Shown: piece after piece, positions 54,807 to 63,399 of the stretch
Layout: every line of letters starts with the position of its first letter
Numbering within the stretch: the stretch's first letter is position 1
Origin: Pseudomonas sp. ATCC 13867
GTDB taxonomy: Bacteria; Pseudomonadota; Gammaproteobacteria; Pseudomonadales; Pseudomonadaceae
Direction of reading: 5' to 3'
Assembly (NCBI RefSeq): GCF_000349845.1
Contig: NC_020829.1
Coordinates: 5,153,001 to 5,217,000 of the forward strand
Length of the DNA: 64,000 nucleotides
The notes under the pieces: model-generated
Databases searched by the model: none
Seen by the model: the letters and a program-made list of their open reading frames with translations, nothing else
What the model was told of the DNA's origin: nothing
Translations under genes and position numbers: made by a program

Positions 54807-55952
54807 TTGAATAAAGATAAAATCGTTGTATTGACTACAGTTCACTCTCGCGAAGACACAAGGGTGTTCCACAAACAAGCGCGTGATCTAGGCAAACAGC
54901 CCCAATTCGATGTTACAGTGGTAGTTGCGGACGGGCACGGGGGCGAAGAGAGAAGCGAGTACAACATCGTTGACCTTGGAAAACCTAACAACCGATTCTT
55001 AAGATTTCTAGTTGGTGGTTTCAAAGCTTATCGCACCGCCAAAAGCCTCTCTCCGAAAGTAGTTCACTTCCATGACCCCGAACTTATGCTTGTCGCTTGT
55101 GCTTTATCCATGAGCGGAATTCGTATTATTTTTGACGTGCATGAAAATGTACCAGAGGACATCAAAGATAAATACTGGATCCCTAGATTTTTGCGCTCAA
55201 CCATCTCATCCGCTTATGTTTTTCTTGAAAAACTATGTCTCCCCTTCTTCCACAGGGTCTTTGCCGCAACACCAGACATAATGTCACGCTACCCTTCTGA
55301 CAAAGCTGTTCTGGTGCAAAACTATCCATCCCTAAGCGAATTCGATTTTTCAGCCTCCGCCCCTTCCAGCACGGGCAATAACTATATTGTATATCTAGGA
55401 GCCATAACTAAAATCCGGGGCATCGACAACATTGTTCGTGCTCTCAACCTCATTAATACTGAGAAAGATCATGTGAGGTTCTGCTTAGCGGGGTTCTTTC
55501 AGGAAAGTGGTCATCTGGAAGAGTTAAGCTTAGAAGAAGGCTGGCGTCATGTAGATTTCATCGGCCCAGTGAAGAGGCATGATGTCCCACGTCTCTTATC
55601 CGAAGCGCGCTGCGGGCTGGTTACCTTTTTACCGGCTAACAACCATATAAATGCCCAACCGAATAAGCTTTTTGAATATATGGCCGCCGGAATTCCCCTA
55701 ATAGCTTCGGACTTCAGGCTATGGCGTGAAATAGTCAAAAAATATGACTGTGGCATATTAGTCGATCCAGAATCGCCAGAACACATTGCCAATGCGGTGC
55801 TTGAGATTTTAGAAAACCCTCAACGAAGCACTGAAATGGGTGCCAATGGAAAGAGAGCAGTCTTTGACGTCCTGAACTGGGAGGTCGAGTCAAAAAAAAT
55901 GATCCAGACTTATCGCTCTTTACTTCAGGAATGTGGCAATGTCGCTCCGTGA
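54807..55952 (+). CDS. Glycosyltransferase, GT4-type
   Basis: The 381-residue cytoplasmic transferase has the GT-B fold: an N-terminal acceptor domain (VHFHDPELMLVACALSMSG) and a nucleotide-sugar domain with YLGAITKIRGIDNIVRAL and PNKLFEYMAAGIPLIASDF. It probably adds one of the O-unit sugars, possibly a diacetamido-uronic acid as WbpH/WbpJ relatives do. The start appears to be TTG; no better ATG is near. The end overlaps wzy. The specific linkage cannot be read from sequence. Confidence 0.88.
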   Translation: MNKDKIVVLTTVHSREDTRVFHKQARDLGKQPQFDVTVVVADGHGGEERSEYNIVDLGKPNNRFLRFLVGGFKAYRTAKSLSPKVVHFHDPELMLVACALSMSGIRIIFDVHENVPEDIKDKYWIPRFLRSTISSAYVFLEKLCLPFFHRVFAATPDIMSRYPSDKAVLVQNYPSLSEFDFSASAPSSTGNNYIVYLGAITKIRGIDNIVRALNLINTEKDHVRFCLAGFFQESGHLEELSLEEGWRHVDFIGPVKRHDVPRLLSEARCGLVTFLPANNHINAQPNKLFEYMAAGIPLIASDFRLWREIVKKYDCGILVDPESPEHIANAVLEILENPQRSTEMGANGKRAVFDVLNWEVESKKMIQTYRSLLQECGNVAP

Positions 55953-57213
55953 TTGCACAGGAATTTTAATTAAGCTTTTACTGCTATACGCTTATCTTTT
56001 CCTAGTTTACGCACTATATCGCTACGTAGTCGTTGATTTTGGCCTTTATTTTTCGGCGGGCTATCAAAACTCTACGCCGATACTTACCATAACCTGCGTT
56101 TGGCTGGGGGCTTCTTCTGTATTGCTACTAGGCCAATATAACTCCATCAACTCGATATACAAACTCTTCTCGCTCTTATTTTTGTTATTGGTGTGCGCAC
56201 CAGCAACTCTACTTGGCTTCATGGTGAAAAATATTATATTTTCATCTGAAATGCTTTTCATACTTTCCACTATCTCCTTAATTCTCTCTTTATACTCCCA
56301 CTGGCCAACGATAAAAATTAAAATTCCATTTTCTCTTTCTGATTGGTGGTGGCTTTTTCCTGGATCCGTTTTACTCTGCTTTGTCCTCTATCTCTCAGTA
56401 TTTTACAAGGGAGAGATTAGCCTCGTCGGGATAGACGAGGTATACGCAAAAAGAGCTCTGGCCAAAGAGTACTCCGCCCCCCTTCTGAACTACCTTACAG
56501 GCTGGGTATATGGATTTGCCTCGCCAGTCCTACTGGTTTTCGGCCTACTAAGAAGGCAGTACCTATTGGCACTAGTCGGCCTGCTGGGATTTTCCCTAAT
56601 ATATATGGCAGCAGGTCACAAAACAGCACTTATAGCACCTGCTCTTATTATTTTCTTCTATAAATTTGGCAATCGACTATCAGCACTGAAACTCATCGGA
56701 CTGGCCGTAGCAGGACTTTCCCTTATCTTGGCTATTGACCTCACATCAGGACAAGGAAGGATTACACCATATACGTTCGACCGAATGGTAGTTGCCCCTT
56801 CCGTCCTGAGTCTTTACTACATGGAGTATTTTTCTCTTAACAATCTCATGTATCTATCCTATGGCGTCCTAAAGTATTTTTTCGAAAACCCTTATGGCAT
56901 CCAGCCTCCAGAGTTAATTGGAAATTATTATTTCGATGGCGACTGGGCGAATGTGAATTTCATTGGCGATGGCTATGCAAACTTTGGTAGCCTGGGTTGT
57001 TTTCTTTACTTTTTCATTATTTTGATCATGATTAAGATCTGTGATGGCCTGGTGGCCAGCATGCCCATAAATGTCAGACTTTCGATTTTCATCCCAACAA
57101 TTTTCTATCTTTTAAACTCAAGCCCATTGACTATTTTATTAACCGGCGGATTATTGCCTTTACTGCTTTACTTATTCCTTTGGCAACCGCAGTTGGTAAG
57201 AAAATCCGCGTAG
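55939..57213 (+). CDS. wzy: Putative O-antigen polymerase Wzy
   Basis: The 424-residue integral membrane protein has about 11-12 helices and a larger extracytoplasmic loop around residues 280-330 (YFFENPYGIQPPELIGNYYFDGDWANVNFIGDGYANFG). This pattern, with GDGYANFG near the end of the loop, is common in oligosaccharide-repeat polymerases. It is the only gene in the cluster with this shape. The ATG at 55939 is preferred to a GTG six bases earlier because of the AGGA spacing. Overlaps the preceding glycosyltransferase. Confidence 0.82.
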   Translation: MSLRDCTGILIKLLLLYAYLFLVYALYRYVVVDFGLYFSAGYQNSTPILTITCVWLGASSVLLLGQYNSINSIYKLFSLLFLLLVCAPATLLGFMVKNIIFSSEMLFILSTISLILSLYSHWPTIKIKIPFSLSDWWWLFPGSVLLCFVLYLSVFYKGEISLVGIDEVYAKRALAKEYSAPLLNYLTGWVYGFASPVLLVFGLLRRQYLLALVGLLGFSLIYMAAGHKTALIAPALIIFFYKFGNRLSALKLIGLAVAGLSLILAIDLTSGQGRITPYTFDRMVVAPSVLSLYYMEYFSLNNLMYLSYGVLKYFFENPYGIQPPELIGNYYFDGDWANVNFIGDGYANFGSLGCFLYFFIILIMIKICDGLVASMPINVRLSIFIPTIFYLLNSSPLTILLTGGLLPLLLYLFLWQPQLVRKSA

Positions 57214-57222
57214 GGAGAGAGC

Positions 57223-57966
57223 ATGGCTCTGGTGTCCATCATCATGCCAGCATATAACTCTGTTAGTTATATCGGAATGGCTATAGACTCTGTCATAAAT
57301 CAGGAAATTTCCGACTGGGAATTAATAATTGTCGATGACTGCTCCAGCGACGGCACCTACGGCTTTATACATGAGCGATATAGCAGTGAGTCTCGAATAA
57401 AACTACATCGACTCGACAAGAATAGCGGCAGCCCTGCAGCACCTAGGAATTTTGGATTAAAACAGGCTCTAGGACGATATATTGCATTCCTGGATGCAGA
57501 TGACTTGTGGCGACCGGATAAATTAAGCCAGCAACTGTATTGCATGACCAAGAATGGCGCCGCAATATCCTGTACAGCATATAGTGTTATCGATATTAAC
57601 GGCGAGAGAGTTGGTAGTTTTTACCCTCCAGAGCGTAACAATTACTCAGGCCTACTCAAGGGAAATACAATAGGGTGCCTCACGCTGATGTATGATAGGA
57701 ATGCCTTCGGGGAACTTCGCTTCCCTAAATGCGGGCATGAGGATTATGCTCTATGGCTTTCGATGCTACGAACTGGGAATATTGTTATAGGCATACAGGA
57801 AGAACTAGCTGATTACCGCATCGTCTCAGGCTCTGTATCGTCCAACAAGCTCAGGATGCTGTCTTTCTTCTGGAATATCTACCATAATATGGAAAAATTC
57901 TCTCTGATACGCTCTGCCTTCTATTGCCTTAGATATGCAATGCTAAACTCTAGAAAGTACCACTGA
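57223..57966 (+). CDS. Glycosyltransferase, GT2-type
   Basis: The 247-residue transferase has the GT-A start VSIIMPAYNSVSYIGMAIDSVINQ, the nucleotide site ELIIVDDCSSDGTYG, and the metal-binding motif AFLDADDLWRPDKL. A later GHEDYALWLSML holds the probable catalytic acid. It lies 9 bp after wzy. It would add another sugar of the O-unit; donor and linkage are unknown. The codons are strongly AT-biased. Confidence 0.9.
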   Translation: MALVSIIMPAYNSVSYIGMAIDSVINQEISDWELIIVDDCSSDGTYGFIHERYSSESRIKLHRLDKNSGSPAAPRNFGLKQALGRYIAFLDADDLWRPDKLSQQLYCMTKNGAAISCTAYSVIDINGERVGSFYPPERNNYSGLLKGNTIGCLTLMYDRNAFGELRFPKCGHEDYALWLSMLRTGNIVIGIQEELADYRIVSGSVSSNKLRMLSFFWNIYHNMEKFSLIRSAFYCLRYAMLNSRKYH

Positions 57967-58001
57967 CATCTTGCACCAACACTTTTATCGAGCGTATCTG
58001 T

Positions 58002-58955
58002 GTGAATAAAATAAAAATCCTTGTTACTGGGGCCTCCGGTTTTATCGGGAGTGCTCTAACGAACTATTTGCTGGAACAGGGACATGAGCTCAGAGCAATA
58101 GGGCGTAGCAAGCCCCGCACTGTTTTGAATTTCTTTCATGGCGAGCTGTCTAATATCGAGCTTCTGAACACGGCACTTCAGGGGGTGGACTGTGTTATCC
58201 ACCTTGCAGGGCGGGCTCACCAACTGCGTGACGAAGCTCGTGATCCATTGGCCAGCTTCAGGAGGGTTAACCTCGACCTTTCTGTCATTCTTGCCCGGCA
58301 AGCGGCAAAGGCAGGAGTTCGTCGCTTCGTGTTCATGAGTTCGATTGGCGTCAATGGTGCTACGACGAGTGCTGAGCCGTTCGTTGAAAACACGGCCCCC
58401 GCTCCACATTCAGATTATGCGCAATCTAAACTTGAAGCCGAGCAGGCACTGCAATTGGTGGCAGCCGAGTACAGCATGGAGCTGACCATCATTCGCCCTC
58501 CCCTGGTCTATGCTGGGCACGCGCCTGGTAACTTCGCCCGATTGCTGCGAATTGTTAAGATGGGCTTACCGCTGCCATTTAGCGCCCTGAACAACCAGCG
58601 TAGCATGATCGCCTTGGACAATCTGGTTGACTTAATCGCTACATGCGTGGTGCATCCGGCGGCGGCGGGGGAGCTTTTCCTGGCAGCGGATGGTGATGAT
58701 CTCTCTACTGCGGAGCTGGTTCATACTCTGGCAGAGGGGATGGGCCGCCGAGCACGACTATTCCCCCTGCCAGTGCGCTTGCTCTCAATAGGGGCTACCC
58801 TCCTTGGTAAGCGCGCCATGTATACACAGCTGTGTGATTCGTTGCGCGTCGACGCCTCGAAGGCGCGAAATCTGCTTGGGTGGCAGCCCCAAAAGTCGGC
58901 GCGCCAGGCGCTGCTGGAGGCTGGGGGGGAGTACTCTCGTCGTTACAGCCGCTAG
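58002..58955 (+). CDS. NAD-dependent sugar 4-keto-reductase/epimerase (WbpK/WbpV type)
   Basis: The 317-residue short-chain dehydrogenase starts with ILVTGASGFIGSALTNYLLEQGHEL and has the catalytic Ser-Tyr-Lys set: FMSSIGVNG and YAQSKLEAE. Such proteins reduce UDP-4-keto-6-deoxy-GlcNAc made by WbpM to UDP-D-FucNAc or UDP-D-QuiNAc, the first sugar of many Pseudomonas O-units. Start GTG. The end product (Fuc or Qui configuration) cannot be told from sequence. GC rises again here toward the core value. Confidence 0.87.
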   Translation: MNKIKILVTGASGFIGSALTNYLLEQGHELRAIGRSKPRTVLNFFHGELSNIELLNTALQGVDCVIHLAGRAHQLRDEARDPLASFRRVNLDLSVILARQAAKAGVRRFVFMSSIGVNGATTSAEPFVENTAPAPHSDYAQSKLEAEQALQLVAAEYSMELTIIRPPLVYAGHAPGNFARLLRIVKMGLPLPFSALNNQRSMIALDNLVDLIATCVVHPAAAGELFLAADGDDLSTAELVHTLAEGMGRRARLFPLPVRLLSIGATLLGKRAMYTQLCDSLRVDASKARNLLGWQPQKSARQALLEAGGEYSRRYSR

Positions 58956-59055
58956 AGAGCGATGCGGGTTGTAAGGCCCGGAGAGCGAGGTAGAGTGTTG
59001 ACCATGGATCAGCCTCTGCCGGGTTTCTAAATGGATTGGACTCAATGGGTGCTTG

Positions 59056-59607
59056 ATGATTCGCTTTTTTGATTTCGTTTTTTCTCTACTGGGACTAATT
59101 GTCGGCTCTCCGATTTTGCTAGTTATTTATGTACTTGGCTTACTGGATACTGGTTCGCCAGTATTTATACAAGAGCGCGTCGGTCGGGCCAAAAAACCTT
59201 TTACCCTCATTAAATTCAGAACCATGAAGGTGGATACTGCTTCTGTTGCCAGCCATCTCGCATCAGTTTCCTCCATTACGAAGCTGGGAGGCTTTCTGCG
59301 CAAGACCAAGCTCGATGAGCTGCCGCAATTGTGGAACGTGCTGAAGGGTGACATGAGCCTTGTCGGGCCGCGACCTAATTTATTTAATCAGGATGAATTG
59401 ATTGCCGAGCGTGAAGCCTTGGGCATCTATGCCGTCCGGCCCGGCATTACCGGCCTGGCCCAGATAAACGAGATCGACATGTCTACTCCGAAGCTGTTGG
59501 CGGAAACCGATGCTAGAATGATCCGCGAAATGTCCTTGCGGAATTATTTCAGCTTCATCATTCAAACGGTTGTTGGAAAAGGCGCTGGCGACCGTGTGCG
59601 ACATTAA
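59056..59607 (+). CDS. Initiating sugar-phosphate transferase (monotopic, PglC type)
   Basis: The 183-residue protein moves a sugar phosphate from a UDP-sugar to undecaprenyl phosphate. A single N-terminal re-entrant helix (FFDFVFSLLGLIVGSPILLVIYVLG) is followed by the core FIQERVGRAKKPFTLIKFRTMK, the Asp-Glu dyad in TKLDELPQLWNVLKGDMSLVGPRP, and RPGITGLAQIN. It is the short form without WbaP's membrane domain, and is unrelated to the WecA-like WbpL used by P. aeruginosa. Next to wbpM and the reductase it should start the chain on FucNAc or QuiNAc. Confidence 0.92.
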   Translation: MIRFFDFVFSLLGLIVGSPILLVIYVLGLLDTGSPVFIQERVGRAKKPFTLIKFRTMKVDTASVASHLASVSSITKLGGFLRKTKLDELPQLWNVLKGDMSLVGPRPNLFNQDELIAEREALGIYAVRPGITGLAQINEIDMSTPKLLAETDARMIREMSLRNYFSFIIQTVVGKGAGDRVRH

Positions 59608-59635
59608 AATCCATATAATTATATAAGATATCGTC

Positions 59636-61636
59636 ATGCTGGGATTAGTTGACTCAATACGCACGCGCTTGCTTCGGATGCCTCGTCGCCACAAGCGCAT
59701 CCTCCAGGTCACTGTCGATATCTTCCTGGTCTGGATCGCCCTGTGGCTGGCTTTCGTCGTTCGACTGGGCGAATTCAATGCCGTTCGCCCCTTCAACGGC
59801 CACGGATGGTTGTTCATCAGTGCGCCGCTGATCGCCTTGCCGCTCTTCATCCGCTTCGGCATGTACCGGGCGGTGATGCGCTACCTGGGTAACGATGCGT
59901 TGGTCGCCATTGTCAAAGCTGTTTCGCTTTCGGCGCTGCTGCTGTCCCTGGCGATCTATTGGTACCGTGGAAGTCCGGTGGTCGTACCGCGCTCGATGGT
60001 GTTCAACTACTGGTGGCTGAGCCTCGTGCTGCTCGGCGGCTTACGCCTGGCGATGCGCCAGTTCTTCATGGGGAGCTGGTTCGACCCACGGACAAGAACC
60101 GATGTCGCTCGCGGTGACGGACGCATACGCGTGGCCATTTATGGCGCCGGCGCTGCGGGCAACCAGTTGGTGGCGGCCTTGCGCATGGGCCGCACCCTGT
60201 TGCCGGTAGCATTCATCGATGACGATTCGTCCATTGCCGGGCGGGTCATTTCCGGGTTGCAGGTATACAAGCCCAAGCATATCGCGCAGTTGATCGATGA
60301 GACCGCGGCGAGCGAGGTGTTGCTGGCCATTCCGTCGGCGTCCCGTGGGCGTCGCCGCGAAATGCTGGGAATGCTCGAAGCCTATCCGCTGCATGTCCGC
60401 TCGGTACCGGGGGTCACGGACCTTGCCAGCGGCAAGGTCAAGGTCGACGACCTGCAGGAAGTCGATATTGCCGACCTGCTCGGACGCGATGCCGTGCCGC
60501 CGCAACAGGCGTTGTTCGAGCGCTGCATCAAGCAGCAGTCGGTACTGGTGACAGGAGCCGGTGGCTCTATCGGTTCGGAGTTGTGCAGGCAGATTCTTTC
60601 TTCCGGTGCTCGGGTGCTGATTCTGTTCGAGCATTCCGAGTTCAATCTCTACAGCATTCACAGCGAACTGGAGCGCCGCATCGTTCGTGAATCGCTGAAG
60701 ATCCAGTTAGTGCCGATACTCGGCTCGATCCGCAATCCGGTGCGACTGCACGATGTACTGCGGACCTGGCAGGTGAATACCGTTTATCACGCGGCGGCCT
60801 ACAAGCATGTGCCGATGGTGGAGCACAACATCGCCGAGGGTGTGCTGAACAACTTGCTGGGCACCCTGTATACCGCGCAGTCGGCGATCAAGGCTGGTGT
60901 GGCGAATTTCGTGCTGATCTCGACCGACAAGGCGGTGCGGCCGACCAACGTCATGGGCAGCACCAAGCGGCTGGCGGAAATGGTGCTGCAGGCGCTGAGC
61001 CGGGAAGCTGCACCGGCCTTGTACGGAGACGATAGTGTTCACCAGGTGAACAAGACCCGCTTCACCATGGTGCGTTTCGGCAATGTACTGGGGTCTTCCG
61101 GCTCGGTGATTCCGCTGTTCCGCGAACAGATCAAGCGCGGTGGCCCGCTCACGGTCACTCACCCGAATATCACACGTTACTTCATGACCATTCCGGAGGC
61201 TGCGCAACTGGTCATTCAGGCAGGGTCCATGGGACAGGGCGGCGACGTGTTCGTGCTCGACATGGGTTGCTCCGTGAAGATCGTCGACCTGGCAGAGAAG
61301 ATGATCAGGTTGTCGGGGCTTAGCGTGCGCTCCGAGTCCAACCCCCACGGGGATATCTGCATCGAGTTTTCCGGGTTGCGCCCGGGAGAGAAACTCTACG
61401 AAGAGCTTCTGATTGGCGACAACGTACAGCCGACCGAGCATCCCATGATCATGCGTGCCGATGAGGAATATCTTTCCTGGGATGTGCTCAAGGAGCGCCT
61501 GGGAGCATTGCTCAAGGCTGTCGATTCGGACGATTTCGTGCAGGTTCGGCAACTGCTACGTGAAACCGTCAGCGGTTATGTGCCGGATGGGGACATCGTC
61601 GATCACATCTATATCCAACGTCGCACGGACGTGTGA
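59636..61636 (+). CDS. wbpM: UDP-GlcNAc 4,6-dehydratase WbpM
   Basis: WbpM makes the 4-keto-6-deoxy intermediate for FucNAc/QuiNAc synthesis. It has 666 residues. Four N-terminal transmembrane helices span about 25-130, then a first Rossmann segment (VAIYGAGAAGNQLVAAL) and the catalytic SDR domain (VLVTGAGGSIGSELCRQIL). The active-site Ser is in LISTDKAVRPTNVMGSTKR, where Met replaces the usual Tyr, as reported for this long subgroup. The C-terminal GLRPGEKLYEELL is typical. It closes the O-antigen cluster, as in P. aeruginosa. Confidence 0.97.
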   Translation: MLGLVDSIRTRLLRMPRRHKRILQVTVDIFLVWIALWLAFVVRLGEFNAVRPFNGHGWLFISAPLIALPLFIRFGMYRAVMRYLGNDALVAIVKAVSLSALLLSLAIYWYRGSPVVVPRSMVFNYWWLSLVLLGGLRLAMRQFFMGSWFDPRTRTDVARGDGRIRVAIYGAGAAGNQLVAALRMGRTLLPVAFIDDDSSIAGRVISGLQVYKPKHIAQLIDETAASEVLLAIPSASRGRRREMLGMLEAYPLHVRSVPGVTDLASGKVKVDDLQEVDIADLLGRDAVPPQQALFERCIKQQSVLVTGAGGSIGSELCRQILSSGARVLILFEHSEFNLYSIHSELERRIVRESLKIQLVPILGSIRNPVRLHDVLRTWQVNTVYHAAAYKHVPMVEHNIAEGVLNNLLGTLYTAQSAIKAGVANFVLISTDKAVRPTNVMGSTKRLAEMVLQALSREAAPALYGDDSVHQVNKTRFTMVRFGNVLGSSGSVIPLFREQIKRGGPLTVTHPNITRYFMTIPEAAQLVIQAGSMGQGGDVFVLDMGCSVKIVDLAEKMIRLSGLSVRSESNPHGDICIEFSGLRPGEKLYEELLIGDNVQPTEHPMIMRADEEYLSWDVLKERLGALLKAVDSDDFVQVRQLLRETVSGYVPDGDIVDHIYIQRRTDV

Positions 61637-62214
61637 GGCGCAGCGGCGACTGGCAATGTCCCGCTCCTGAGCCTCACCAGTTGCGCCCAGGGCCTTCGTG
61701 TTTCCTCCCGTGCACCGTGTCCTGCAGGAGTGAACCCGCAAGGCAAGAGGCGCCAGACGGCTCGCGGGCAAGCTCTCTCCAAGAGATCAAGAGCCACGGA
61801 TAGTGAACAACCTATCCAAGCGTACTCTTTCGGACTATGGTCAGCCTTGACAAATAACAACACCAGCCCTCTGGTTGGTGTTGAGTAGATGTGCAGGAGC
61901 TTCGCTTCGAAGAGAGGTATGGTCGGCTCCAGAAACAGAAAAACGACTATGAGCGGTACTACTGTTCACTTAACGAACTGTGTGCCGAAGTGCGCCATGA
62001 GCGGATATTCGTCAGCCGAGGGAACGAGGTCTTTCGTAGGAGCGAGCTCGCTCGCGAACCGCCTAGCACCGTGCCTTGCAAGTTTTCGAGAAAACCCATC
62101 CATTCAGGGCTCGGGGCACCTCGCTCGGGCGAAAGAATACATAGGCGGTAATGCCGTTCACTCATCTGCTTCTTAAGTGAAGCACATTAGGTTATGAGCC
62201 AAGAAATTAATTGA
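61637..62214. other. Interval between wbpM and the epimerase-like gene
   Basis: No gene is supported in these 578 bp. They hold a degenerate REP near 61725-61780, a hairpin AACACCAGCC-CTCT-GGTTGGTGTT at 61858-61882 without a T run, and one REP half (62036-62059, with GAGCTCGCTC in the core). Short open frames cross the REP and look accidental. Confidence 0.55.
62036..62059. repeat. Single REP palindrome
   Basis: One unit only (GTAGGAGCGAGCTCGCTCG...), with no opposed partner nearby. Confidence 0.75.
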
Positions 62215-63234
62215 CTATCTACTTCCCCTTGACGCAGAGTCAAAAATCTGAGCATAGATTGCCAACTCACTATCCCCAGTAACGGTATATAGACCATTAA
62301 GAAGAACAATATGAATCATGTGATAGAAAGCATTAAATTTGGCCTTCTCAGTTCCGTACGTATACACACTCAGGTCATACATGCTTGCACCACCGACCGA
62401 ATAGAGTGGAAGAACCTTCTTCAATGATTTCAGATTTTCATCAAAATAGTAACAAGCTGACGCCCTATCTGAATAAGGACTAGACTTACACCAATCATAG
62501 AGACCTATGAGCGTAAACATTAATCCATTAAGAGTATATGGAGTAATTTCAGCTGGATACTCCTCTAGCCACATGTACCGACCAAGGCCATCTCCAAGCT
62601 CGGCGAGAGTAGTTCTAACTCCACCGTTTTCCTTCTTAACTTTAAGAAACGCGAACGCTTTTGCCGCACCTTTTGCGTATCTCTCGTCCCCAGTAGTATT
62701 CCATGCCCTAACATATGCGCTGATGGCACTGCCTTGGCCGAGCGCGGAAACCCAGCCTGGTTTAAACTCCGGCATTGGCCATATGCGGAAGGAGTAATCA
62801 TAACGAAATGCACCGTCATCACTCTGCAGCTCAATTAGCTTATCGGCAGCCACTTTGATCTTCTTAGCCGCCGACATGTCTCCATTGATGACTATAGAAT
62901 GCTCACGAAGGATAAACTGTGACAACGTGACAGGGTTGTAATGATACGTCCGCTGACTTTCTCCTGGCTTCTCATATGAAACCATCGGCATCCCGAAACT
63001 ATCGAACTTGAAGGTCGGTGATGAGTACGAGGCCTTAAGAACATCCATATTAAAATATTTACCACTAGGGCTATATCTAACCGCATACTTCGCCGGCTCA
63101 TATTTTGCGGACTGGTATGAGTCAAACATCCGCAATGAATCCGCTTCATGCCCGAACGTCAACGGGGGAAGAGACGCTGCGCTCACATCATGAACGACCA
63201 GCATTGAGATAAGCCCTAACCAAATTGCGCGCAT
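62215..63234 (-). CDS. Secreted D-glucuronyl C5-epimerase-like protein
   Basis: The 339-residue protein has a signal peptide (MRAIWLGLISMLVVHDVSA) and no later membrane helix, so it is periplasmic or secreted. The rest resembles the C5-epimerase C-terminal alpha-barrel: YHYNPVTLSQFILREHS, AADKLIELQSDDGAFRYDY, PGWVSALGQGSAISAYVRAW, WLEEYPAEITPYTLNGLMFTLIGLYDW. The conserved Tyr/Glu positions look kept. Low GC matches the O-antigen genes. It is convergent to wbpM and next to an IS66 remnant, so it was probably acquired with the cluster. Activity on the local uronic acid polymer is inferred; a lyase-like or inactive relative is possible. Confidence 0.8.
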   Translation of the reverse strand: MRAIWLGLISMLVVHDVSAASLPPLTFGHEADSLRMFDSYQSAKYEPAKYAVRYSPSGKYFNMDVLKASYSSPTFKFDSFGMPMVSYEKPGESQRTYHYNPVTLSQFILREHSIVINGDMSAAKKIKVAADKLIELQSDDGAFRYDYSFRIWPMPEFKPGWVSALGQGSAISAYVRAWNTTGDERYAKGAAKAFAFLKVKKENGGVRTTLAELGDGLGRYMWLEEYPAEITPYTLNGLMFTLIGLYDWCKSSPYSDRASACYYFDENLKSLKKVLPLYSVGGASMYDLSVYTYGTEKAKFNAFYHMIHIVLLNGLYTVTGDSELAIYAQIFDSASRGSR

Positions 63235-63399
63235 GCGACCTCCATTCTAAACAGGGGACGCATAGTATCATCTAGCCACCAACATCGTTTTGAATCTGGT
63301 ACTGGCAGAGCCGGTTTGGCCTACCGTCGCTCAATTGCACGTCATCGTGCTGCCGTTATTGCGGGGCAAGAACACAGAAGCCTCACCCTTCGCCAGATA

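Noticed and set aside
61889..62176. Two frames of 86-95 codons after wbpM
   Set aside because: Both run through a REP palindrome (RSELAREP-type translation), a sign of an accidental frame.
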